64,000 nt of DNA from positions 81,015 to 145,014 of the forward strand of contig NZ_FWYD01000006.1 of NCBI RefSeq assembly GCF_900176485.1. The letters are read 5' to 3'. Under the pieces are notes generated by a model that ran no database searches, had not been told where the DNA came from, and was given only the letters and a program-made list of their open reading frames with translations. Positions within the stretch are counted from its first letter, which is position 1, and every line of letters begins with the position of its first letter. This document shows, in pieces, positions 37,635 through 45,115 of the stretch. The DNA is from Primorskyibacter flagellatus (GTDB taxonomy: Bacteria; Pseudomonadota; Alphaproteobacteria; Rhodobacterales; Rhodobacteraceae). The translations under genes and the position numbers were made by a program.

Positions 37635-40145
37635 ATGACCCGTTTCGCCGTGCCGATCTCTGAACAGATCTGGGACATGAAGTACCGGCTGAAAGAGGCT
37701 GATGGAACGCCTGTCGACCAGACGGTCGAGGATAGCTGGCGTCGCATTGCCCGCGCGCTCGCCTCTGTCGAGGAAGACGCCGATCTGTGGCAGGATCGGT
37801 TCTACGGCGCGCTGGAGGACTTCCAGTTTCTGCCAGCGGGCCGGATCACGGCGGGGGCAGGCACCGGGCGGGCGGTGACGCTGTTCAACTGTTTCGTGAT
37901 GGGCACCGTACCCGACAGCATGGGTGGCATCTTCGAGATGCTGAGAGAGGCCGCGCTGACCATGCAGCAGGGCGGTGGCATCGGCTATGATTTCTCGACC
38001 ATCCGGCCGCGCGGGGCAGATGTGAAAGGCGTGGCCGCCGATGCGTCTGGTCCGCTGTCGTTCATGGATGTCTGGGATGCGATGTGCCGTACGATCATGT
38101 CGGCGGGATCACGCCGTGGCGCGATGATGGCGACAATGCGCTGCGACCACCCCGATGTTGAGGATTTTATCAGCGCCAAGTCTGACAGCGCGCGCCTGCG
38201 GATGTTCAACCTGTCGGTGCTGGTCACGGATGCCTTCATGGACGCGGTGAAATCCGACGGCAGTTGGGACCTGCAATTCGACGGCAAGATCTATCACACC
38301 GTCAAGGCGCGCGATCTGTGGAACCGGATCATGCGCGCAACTTATGACTACGCAGAGCCGGGCGTAATCTTCATCGACCGGATCAATCAGGCCAACAACC
38401 TCAGCTATGTCGAAACCATCGCCGCCACGAATCCCTGCGGCGAACAGCCCCTTCCGCCATATGGGGCCTGCCTGCTTGGGTCGGTCAACCTTGCCCGTCT
38501 GGTCGATCGCCCGTTCGAGACAGGCGCACAGATCGACGAGGCCGCGCTGTCCAGACTGGTGGCCGTGGCGATCCGGATGATGGACAACACCGTGGATGCC
38601 AGCCGCTTTCCGTTGGAGCAACAGCGCCAGGAGGCGATGAACAAGCGCCGCATCGGCCTGGGGGTCACCGGGCTGGCAGACGCGCTGCTGATGTGCGGCA
38701 TTCGCTACGGATCGGACGCAGCGGCACAGCAGACAGAGCGCTGGCTGCATGCCATCGCCCGCGCGGCCTATCTGGCAAGCGTCGAACTGGCGAAGGAAAA
38801 GGGCGCTTTCCCGCTGTTCGATGCGGAAAAATACCTGGCCTCCGGCACCATGCAGCAGATGGACGAAGACGTCCGTGCCGCCATCGCCGAACACGGCATC
38901 CGCAACGCATTGCTGACCTCCATCGCGCCCACCGGTACGATCTCGCTTTACGCGGGCAACGTGTCTTCGGGGATCGAGCCGGTCTTCGCCTATGCCTATA
39001 CGCGCAAGGTGCTGCAAAAGGACGGCTCGCGCACCGAGGAAGAGGTCGTCGATTACGCCGTGCAAATGTGGCGCGACAAGTTCGGCGATGCAGATCTGCC
39101 TGATTATTTCGTCAACGCTCAGACGCTTGCACCGCTGGATCACGTCAAGATGCAGGCAGCAGCCCAGAAATGGGTGGACAGCTCGATCTCCAAGACGATC
39201 AACTGCCCCGTGGACATCTCGTTCGAGGCGTTCAAGGACGTCTATATGGAGGCCTTCGAGTCCGGCTGCAAAGGCTGCACCACCTACCGCCCGAACGATG
39301 TGACGGGGAGTGTGTTGAGTGTGTCGGAGGAGACAAAAGAACTGCCTGATCTCGCTACTACCGGAGACCGATTAGTATGGGCTATGGCGCAAAAGAACAT
39401 CAAAAATGCGTCCGAACTGTCTCGCCTCAGCAGCGTTTCTAAGAGTTACCTGAGCGAAGGCATGTCGGGCGTAAAACAGTTGGGCCGCGATACCGCAACC
39501 AAACTCGCCACTGTGCTGGATGTAAGCGCAGGCTGGCTTCTTTTCGGAGATGCGAACCCGGGCCCTGAAATCCTCGCCACCACCGACGCCGAACCGCAAA
39601 CCCCGCATGGCGACGTGATCTACATGTCCGAACCGCTCGACCGGCCCCAGACGCTCGAAGGTGCCACCTACAAGCTGAAATGGCCCGATAGCGAGCACGC
39701 CATCTATCTGACAATCAACGATCTTATCGTCGGCGGGCGCAGGCGCCCGTTCGAGGTTTTCATCAACTCCAAGAACATGGAGCATTTCGCCTGGACCGTG
39801 GCCCTGACCCGCATGATCTCGGCCGTGTTCCGGCGCGGCGGCGACGTGTCCTTCGTCGTCGAAGAATTGAAAGCCGTCTTCGACCCGCGCGGCGGCGCAT
39901 GGGTGAAGGGCAAATACATCCCCTCCATCCTGGCGGCCATCGGCGGCGTGATAGAACAACACCTCATCGCCATCGGCTTTCTTGAAGGCGAGGGCATGGG
40001 CCTGAAGTCCGACCCCAAAGCCCAGGTCGTCGGCCTCGACACCCCCAAAGGCCCCGCCTGCCCATCCTGCGGCCAGTACACAATGATCATGGCCGAAGGC
40101 TGCCTGACCTGCTCATCCTGCGGACACAGCAAATGTTCTGGTTGA
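37635..40145 (+). CDS. nrdJ: Vitamin B12-dependent (class II) ribonucleotide reductase with an inserted XRE-type HTH domain
   Basis: Adenosylcobalamin-dependent reductase that makes deoxyribonucleotides. 836 residues from ATG 37635 (MTRFAVPISEQIWD). The active-site region shows the N-terminal Cys in LFNCFVMG (C86), NPCGEQ at 266-271 and IAPTGTISLYAG; the C-terminal domain ends with two CxxC pairs (CPSCG, CSSCG) used for re-reduction. Between the catalytic core (TTYRPNDVTG) and the C-terminal module (GDVIYMSEPLDRPQ) lies an 80-residue insertion, about 572-655, containing a helix-turn-helix of phage-repressor type (ASELSRLSSVSKSYLSEG and WLLFG). The frame is unbroken; the inserted DNA looks less GC-rich than its flanks. 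Confidence 0.95.
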   Translation: MTRFAVPISEQIWDMKYRLKEADGTPVDQTVEDSWRRIARALASVEEDADLWQDRFYGALEDFQFLPAGRITAGAGTGRAVTLFNCFVMGTVPDSMGGIFEMLREAALTMQQGGGIGYDFSTIRPRGADVKGVAADASGPLSFMDVWDAMCRTIMSAGSRRGAMMATMRCDHPDVEDFISAKSDSARLRMFNLSVLVTDAFMDAVKSDGSWDLQFDGKIYHTVKARDLWNRIMRATYDYAEPGVIFIDRINQANNLSYVETIAATNPCGEQPLPPYGACLLGSVNLARLVDRPFETGAQIDEAALSRLVAVAIRMMDNTVDASRFPLEQQRQEAMNKRRIGLGVTGLADALLMCGIRYGSDAAAQQTERWLHAIARAAYLASVELAKEKGAFPLFDAEKYLASGTMQQMDEDVRAAIAEHGIRNALLTSIAPTGTISLYAGNVSSGIEPVFAYAYTRKVLQKDGSRTEEEVVDYAVQMWRDKFGDADLPDYFVNAQTLAPLDHVKMQAAAQKWVDSSISKTINCPVDISFEAFKDVYMEAFESGCKGCTTYRPNDVTGSVLSVSEETKELPDLATTGDRLVWAMAQKNIKNASELSRLSSVSKSYLSEGMSGVKQLGRDTATKLATVLDVSAGWLLFGDANPGPEILATTDAEPQTPHGDVIYMSEPLDRPQTLEGATYKLKWPDSEHAIYLTINDLIVGGRRRPFEVFINSKNMEHFAWTVALTRMISAVFRRGGDVSFVVEELKAVFDPRGGAWVKGKYIPSILAAIGGVIEQHLIAIGFLEGEGMGLKSDPKAQVVGLDTPKGPACPSCGQYTMIMAEGCLTCSSCGHSKCSG
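39348..39600 (+). other. HTH-encoding insertion within nrdJ
   Basis: In-frame segment of about 250 bp. Its product reads like the DNA-binding half of a lambda/P22-type repressor: helix 1 TGDRLVWAMAQK, helix-turn-helix ASELSRLSSVSKSYLSE, then TATKLATVLDVSAGWLLFG, whose closing WLLFG is typical of phage repressor HTH domains. Visibly richer in A/T than the surrounding nrdJ. No repeats, stop codons or intein splice motifs flank it. Confidence 0.75.
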
Positions 40146-40228
40146 TGCTTTAGGCAGAGTATTGTCGCCACTATCAATTAGTGGCCACCGGCGGGCTTGA
40201 AACGTCCATTCCGCAAGCGAAAAAGGTC

Positions 40229-40253
40229 AATCGGGCAAAGGAGCCCGATTTTC
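40229..40253 (+). terminator. Possible terminator after nrdJ
   Basis: Perfect 8-bp stem AATCGGGC / GCCCGATT with a 6-nt loop, followed by TT. 84 bases past the nrdJ stop. The T run is short. Confidence 0.45.
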
Positions 40254-40515
40254 CGCTATTTCTGCCATTTTCGCGCAGGAAAGCGCTTTCGGCTCTGTCC
40301 TGAAGGATATGGGCATCGAAAACGGGCGACCAAAACGGTTTTCGAATTTTTTGGGCTTATCGGTGGCCGATAGAGCTCTTGGGCTCGGGCGCGGCTCTGG
40401 TTCCGTTCCGAGTAGACCAGTTCGCCAGGAAAGAATACGGCGTCCGTTTCTAAGACTTGCCGGGAATTCGATGCGCAATGTCGGTAGGTATCGGCCCAAG
40501 AAAAGATAGGAACGC

Positions 40516-40543
40516 AAAAAGGGCGGCTTGCGCCGCCCTTTTT
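40516..40543. terminator. Bidirectional rho-independent terminator
   Basis: Seven-bp GC stem GGGCGGC / GCCGCCC with a TTGC loop, flanked by five A on the left and five T on the right. It would stop transcripts in both directions, in particular the - strand unknown operon that ends at 40563. Confidence 0.75.
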
Positions 40544-40562
40544 CAAGGTTCCGATGAATTTC

Positions 40563-40961
40563 CTACTGTGATCGCCAGCGCCGCACCGCATTCTCGATGC
40601 GCGCGTAGGCCTGGATCGCCTCGTGCTTCGAATGGTGACCGTCGCAGAATTGATGGCCGTAAGTGTCTGCGCCCGTGTCTTCGATCGTGTAGCCGAGCGC
40701 GAGAAACGCCTCGTGCGCCGCTTCGGTCAGCCGCGCGGGGTGTGTCGGCGAAGTGATGACAGTCACGCCGGCGATCTCCCGGCCGATCTGGGTGTAGTGC
40801 CGGTCCACCCAGACGTGGACGCGAGATAGGCTGTGCTTCTCGATGAGCCACAGCGTCACGTCGCAGATGTCCTGCTCCATCCCGAACTGATCGGGATGGA
40901 CGCTCAGGCGGCGCCGGCGCGCCAGCTGAAGCACGCAGCGTGCCCCGGTCTCAGTCGGCAT
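40563..40961 (-). CDS. Unknown protein, last gene of the four-gene accessory operon
   Basis: 132 residues from ATG 40961, soluble, no recognised domain. Segments such as VHVWVDRHYTQIG and HQFCDGHHSKHEAIQAY are rich in His, Asp and Cys and could bind metal, but this is only a suggestion. It overlaps the upstream gene by 11 bases and is followed by a strong terminator, which supports it as a real gene. Confidence 0.6.
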   Translation of the reverse strand: MPTETGARCVLQLARRRRLSVHPDQFGMEQDICDVTLWLIEKHSLSRVHVWVDRHYTQIGREIAGVTVITSPTHPARLTEAAHEAFLALGYTIEDTGADTYGHQFCDGHHSKHEAIQAYARIENAVRRWRSQ

Positions 40962-41301
40962 GTCGGAACCGCCCGAGAAGCTCGCTGACGCGCGCGCCAT
41001 GCCACCGGGTCATGTCGGAAGCTGGCAGGCCCCTCTCATGCCCGATCCTGTCGAGCGACGTCGGTGCCTGGTCGGCCAGGATACGACGGATATCGCGCAG
41101 CGCGGCCTCGACGGCATCGGCATCCGGGATAGGCTGCCCGAAGGCGCCATGCAGGTCACAGAGCGCCGCGAACCCGCTCGGATCATCGAGAGCGTCGAGC
41201 AGGTCGCAGAGGCTCGCACCGTGGTGGCGGAGGTGTCGCTCGACCGTGTAGGCCGCGCCAAGACGCGCCTCGGCGGCGCCGAGGGTGGTGGTGTTGAGCA
41301 T
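40951..41301 (-). CDS. Unknown protein, third gene of the accessory operon
   Basis: 116 residues, mostly helical, with no recognised motif (LCDLLDALDDPSGFAAL, AVEAALRDIRRILADQ). The start has a good ribosome site, GGGAG six bases before ATG. Overlaps the following gene by 11 bases. Possibly a plasmid or island gene; no function proposed. Confidence 0.6.
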   Translation of the reverse strand: MLNTTTLGAAEARLGAAYTVERHLRHHGASLCDLLDALDDPSGFAALCDLHGAFGQPIPDADAVEAALRDIRRILADQAPTSLDRIGHERGLPASDMTRWHGARVSELLGRFRHAD

Positions 41302-41317
41302 GTTGATCTCCCTTCAT

Positions 41318-41584
41318 TCAGTGGCGGAAACGGTGCGGGGTGCCTGATTCATCGGCGTCATGTTCCGTCGCGTGGGAGAAATCGGGCGTTGGCTGGGGCC
41401 TTTCGGTCGGTGTCAAAAGCTGGTCTTGGGTGCTGGTGACGAGAACATTGGTCGTTCTTTTGGATGACGAAGAAGAAATCTGCCCAATGCTTGAGATTTC
41501 TTTGGCGGCCGCCAACGATGTCCCGAGGCGGTTGACGGCCGGGTATCGGACCTTGCGTTGGTCCGAGGTCAGGACGTCGGCCAT
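41318..41584 (-). CDS. Possible small protein, second gene of the accessory operon
   Basis: 88 residues, Ser/Thr-rich, no recognised domain. Support comes from position: it fits between its neighbours with gaps of 28 and 16 bases on the same strand, and AGGG lies five bases before the ATG. The start codon sits inside a perfect 10-bp inverted repeat (41578-41602), listed separately. Confidence 0.4.
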   Translation of the reverse strand: MADVLTSDQRKVRYPAVNRLGTSLAAAKEISSIGQISSSSSKRTTNVLVTSTQDQLLTPTERPQPTPDFSHATEHDADESGTPHRFRH

Positions 41585-41602
41585 GCAAACCCTGCATGGC
41601 CG
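41578..41602. repeat. Inverted repeat enclosing the start codon of the 88-residue gene
   Basis: CGGCCATGCA / TGCATGGCCG with a 5-nt loop. On the - strand transcript the ATG at 41584 falls in the 3' arm of the stem, so folding would hide the start of translation. Confidence 0.5.
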
Positions 41603-41612
41603 AAGCCACTCT

Positions 41613-42026
41613 TCAGGCCGCGTCCTCAGCCAGGAGGGCGAGCGCCAGGGCGTCCCGATCGTCATCCATTTCTCCCATCTCGACCAGGAGATCGTAGAGC
41701 CGGTCAGTGAGCTGGCAGAGCTCTTCCACTTCGGGACTGGCAGGGTCGAGGAGCATCCAAGACGACAGGTCAGGCTCGAACGCGTCGATGACGGGGTCGA
41801 GCGACAGAAGCCGATGCAGATCGACGAGCCTACGTCGCGTCGCCCGCTCGAGGCGCGGCGCTTCGCGCAAGCGGGACATGAGGCGCAGAACGCGGGCCGT
41901 TCCGGCCTCGTCGTCGATAAGCCCGGCGGCGTTGCACAGCGCGGCTCCGTGCTTGTCGAAAAACTCGCGGACGGCGGTGAGTTGCGGGTCTGCGGACAGG
42001 GTCTTCGTTGGGAGCTTGCGCAGCAT
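41613..42026 (-). CDS. Unknown protein, first gene of the accessory operon
   Basis: 137 residues from ATG 42026, preceded by a near-perfect Shine-Dalgarno AGGAGG six bases upstream. Acidic, helical C-terminus (SPEVEELCQLTDRLYDLLVEMG). The open frame runs upstream to 42653, but that part is low-quality sequence without a better start. No recognised domain. Confidence 0.65.
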   Translation of the reverse strand: MLRKLPTKTLSADPQLTAVREFFDKHGAALCNAAGLIDDEAGTARVLRLMSRLREAPRLERATRRRLVDLHRLLSLDPVIDAFEPDLSSWMLLDPASPEVEELCQLTDRLYDLLVEMGEMDDDRDALALALLAEDAA

Positions 42027-43199
42027 GTAGGGCCTCCTGATTGTTGCGCGTCTGCCGGTCGTGGCAGCATCAAGCCTGTCCGCGGTCTTTGCTTCGGTTG
42101 ACCTTCCTTGTTCCTGCTTGGGGCTGAATGGCCGTTGCTTCGCGTCTCTCGATTTGGAGATTGGCCAGCCGCCCGCGGCACGAAGAAAAAACTTCCGCTC
42201 TGTTCGAGACCGAAGCCGATTTCCTCTGACCAGAGCCGTTGCTCGGCCCCGTGACACCGATCGAATACTCTGGAATAGAAGCGTGGTGTGCCCATCTGAA
42301 GGACGCTGTCCTCGTCTCCATCGGACGGCTCGTTGGGAGTAGGCTGGAAACCTGCGAACCGTGAGAGCGATGCCAGATCCAACTTTTTTGATTTCTGACC
42401 ACGGAAGTGTTTTGGTCCGGATCTTGTCGTTCCATTTCTTCCCTATGACGGACGGGCATGAGGATGCCGCCGAGGACTGCACGGTCGAGAAAAGAGAGAG
42501 GAGGCAACACCAGTTCCAGAACGACTGGACGCTCGCGAGAAACCGTTGCGCATCACCGAAAACGCAGCGCGCTGTGGGGATCTGATCACTCCCCGGTGGT
42601 GATGGCATCCGCGAGAGCGGAAGCGACGACGTGCATCCGTGGCGAAGTTCCATTTCGTCTGTCAGAGAGGGCCGTCCCGGGCGGTCTTCGAAGTCCCGGC
42701 CACCGACGGGAGACGACCACGAGCGCGGTGGCGCTCGTTTTCATGAACAGAGGAAACGCATCAAGGCTGAAAACGGAAGACGGAAATTTCAATAAGAGGA
42801 CTACGCGGATGGCGCCCCCGGGGCGTGACGATCCGGGATCGGCGGCGCGCACATTGCCGCGACCGGCGCTTGCCTACGGTCTCCGTCAGCCCGCTGGCGG
42901 GCGGAGGGAGACCGTGTGCTATCTCGGGACTAACTCATGAACGCGACCGGCCCATTGCGGCCACTCGTCAGCAACTTCGATTGCTGCGGTGCAGCCTGCG
43001 CGAACAGCCATTCGCTGCAAGTGCGAGGTCGAACCGACTGCGAACCTGTTGTTGGTGGCATCGACCTCCGCCGCCGTTACTACATGGCCCGTCGCTCAAT
43101 CAGCCCACATCTGTCCTATTTCGTTGCGTTGCGGTTTCGGATCGTGGATAATCACGTAGTTGTGTATTGGTGCCTCAAGTGAAGGTTGGAGAAGCATTT
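42027..43199. other. 1.2-kb region without a convincing gene
   Basis: Several open frames exist here but none has good codon use, a ribosome site or family resemblance. A hairpin pairs ACGGTCTCC (from 42878) with GGGAGACCGT (to about 42917) around CCCGC/GCGGG. The region is probably the upstream regulatory sequence of the - strand operon plus decayed DNA. Confidence 0.4.
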
Positions 43200-44036
43200 T
43201 TGTCTTTTGTAGAAAACCAACGCGCGGCTCAGCAGCAATTTTCGATGCTCCATCAGAAGAAAGATCAGGTGATCCTGATTCATTACTCGTGCGAGAGCTT
43301 TTATGACTCTGAAGACGGGCGCACACCCAGAATAACATCGATTGCATGTCGCAATTTTGGGAATGGGCAAACACGTTCTTTCTCAATCCACCAAGTTTCG
43401 GAACTGCCCAAGTTTGCGGGTAAGGATGCATGGGATATCTATGACGATATAGAGAAAGAGCTCTTGGATCAGTTCTTTGATTATGTTCGAGCACACGTTG
43501 CTCATGCGTTTTGGGTCCACTGGAATATGCGGGACATAAACTATGGCTTTCAGGCGATTGAACACCGCTACGAAGTCTTGGGAGGTGCGCCGGTAGAGGT
43601 TCCCGATGAGAAGAAATTCGATCTGGCGCGCATGTTTGTTGCGAGATACGGCAAGCGCTACGCTGGGCATCCTCGCCTCGAAAGTATTATGAAGATCAAC
43701 AAGATAACCGATAAGGACTTTTTGTCAGGCAAAGACGAGGCTTACGCCTTCAAGGATCGAAAGTTTCTTGCGCTGCATCAGAGCACACTAAGGAAAGCCG
43801 ACGTAATTTCGAGTCTGCTTGAAGCAGAAATCGGCGGAAATCTAAAAACGAAAGCGAAATGGTGGGATGTTCACGGCGGGTCCGTAAGATTTGTATGGGA
43901 GAAGTATATTTGGACTCCCGCCGGGCAAGTCGTTTCCGCGCTGGCAATCATTCTCGCGCTAACCGAGTGGTTTTATCCAGATGCTAAGCACGACTTCGCG
44001 GCATGGGTGAAAGGCTTCGTAAAGACGACCGATTGA
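43200..44036 (+). CDS. Unknown protein with a possible degenerate DEDD-exonuclease-like domain and C-terminal membrane helix
   Basis: 278 residues from TTG 43200, which has GGAG eight bases upstream; in-frame GTG/TTG codons further up lack a ribosome site. The spacing of ILIHYSCESFYD, VHWNMRDINYGFQAIEHR, HPRLESIM and LHQSTLRKADVI resembles motifs Exo I-III of DEDDh exonucleases, but the first motif lacks the first Asp (SCE instead of DxE), so catalysis is doubtful. Residues about 245-265 (VVSALAIILALTEWFY) form one membrane helix. Base composition is lower in GC than the core. Membrane-tethered nucleic-acid-binding or sensor roles are possible; unproven. Confidence 0.6.
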   Translation: MSFVENQRAAQQQFSMLHQKKDQVILIHYSCESFYDSEDGRTPRITSIACRNFGNGQTRSFSIHQVSELPKFAGKDAWDIYDDIEKELLDQFFDYVRAHVAHAFWVHWNMRDINYGFQAIEHRYEVLGGAPVEVPDEKKFDLARMFVARYGKRYAGHPRLESIMKINKITDKDFLSGKDEAYAFKDRKFLALHQSTLRKADVISSLLEAEIGGNLKTKAKWWDVHGGSVRFVWEKYIWTPAGQVVSALAIILALTEWFYPDAKHDFAAWVKGFVKTTD

Positions 44037-44335
44037 CCTGTGCACTAACGCCATTCTTGCCAGGCGCCGCCAAATCGCACTCACCGTCCTGACTGCTGGA
44101 CGGGTAGCGACCGGCCCAATCCGGACCTTCGCCCGGATCGTCTAAGCTGCACCGCAGCTTCCCGAAAGCGGACGCCGCTGCCGCGAGAGCGGGTTGAAAC
44201 CGCACGTTTGTGCTAACCAAGCTGCTCCAAACTGAATTGTAGTAAGCTCGGCAAGGCCAGCCCTGTTTAAGGTTGTGCACAAATCCGAAATAAGGAACGC
44301 TCAGATCAGTTCATGTTCAATACGAGGGCACCAAA
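44037..44335. other. Intergenic region without a recognisable gene
   Basis: About 300 bp between two + strand accessory genes. Contains a small GCGG/CCGC hairpin near 44190; no promoter or RNA gene could be named. Confidence 0.4.
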
Positions 44336-45067
44336 TTGAATTCGCATGAAGAAGTGGCGAGTATTGTCATCGTCATTGAAAACATACAGCCGGTTCCGGC
44401 CCTTGCGTTGAGCGAGCTTTTAGCTGCTCTCGCAAGAGACTACCGCAAACAAAACCGCGCCAGAACACTTGTAGTCGAGCGTGTCGAAGATGGTTCAATC
44501 TGGATCACCCTTCTGGATATGGCTCAAGCGGCACTACCTTACGCCAAGGGCGCAGTCGAAACTGCTAAAGGGAGCAAAGCAATCATTGATTTTGGCAAGA
44601 GCCTTATCGGATTGTTAAAGGCAAAAAAGAATCATCCAGCTTCAGCCGAACAACTCCAATCAAAAGCCCCAGAGCGATCCATTGAGAAGCTGGTTAAGCT
44701 TGCGGTAGATGCAAATTGCAACGTGCGGCTCCGGCAGGTCGAGGCCGACGGGAGTTGCCTTGAAGTTGAAGTCACACGTTCGGAAGCGGTGGCAATCCAA
44801 GAGAGCGAGCACTACGCGAAGGAGGCGAGGAAGCTCAGCCATCCGATCATTGCTCATGAAAGAGACCTGGACGCAAAACGTGCCGCAGAAATCGCGGACG
44901 AATTCGAACGGCTGCAGATATCGGAAGAGTCGACGGTCAATGACGCGCTACAAATCATCCTCGGTGTAATCAAACGATCCGGCGACGTCGAGTTGCTCAG
45001 GTCTCTCGCCGTGGAGTTAGAGAGACGCGGTTACAAAGAATTAGCGGCAAAAATCAGAGAAAACTGA
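44336..45067 (+). CDS. Unknown soluble protein in the defence-rich island
   Basis: 243 residues, TTG start with GAGGG seven bases upstream. The N-terminal half (PVPALALSELLAALARDYRK, ERVEDGSIWITLLD) is a mixed alpha/beta domain, then a short hydrophobic/glycine patch, then a charged helical C-terminus. No domain recognised. It converges with the UvrD-like helicase gene, 49 bp away. Its relation to that system is unknown. Confidence 0.6.
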   Translation: MNSHEEVASIVIVIENIQPVPALALSELLAALARDYRKQNRARTLVVERVEDGSIWITLLDMAQAALPYAKGAVETAKGSKAIIDFGKSLIGLLKAKKNHPASAEQLQSKAPERSIEKLVKLAVDANCNVRLRQVEADGSCLEVEVTRSEAVAIQESEHYAKEARKLSHPIIAHERDLDAKRAAEIADEFERLQISEESTVNDALQIILGVIKRSGDVELLRSLAVELERRGYKELAAKIREN

Positions 45068-45115
45068 TACATTGGCTGTTATAGAACGGCCCTCAGCGCT
45101 CATTGCTGAACAAGT

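Larger units (their letters stand above)
40146..40562. other. Non-coding boundary between core genome and accessory island
   Basis: About 420 bp with no convincing gene. It contains a hairpin near the nrdJ end (40229-40250), a CGAAAAC/GTTTTCG inverted repeat around 40317-40356, and the bidirectional terminator at 40516-40543. Genes to the right are unknown or accessory, so this is the most likely left border of the island; no tRNA gene is present. Confidence 0.5.

Noticed and set aside
39348..39600. Intein in NrdJ
   Set aside because: Too short, without splice-junction Cys/Ser and His-Asn motifs, and not located at a catalytic motif.
42586..42852. 88-codon - strand frame in the non-coding stretch
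   Set aside because: No ribosome site and amino-acid composition unlike a real protein.
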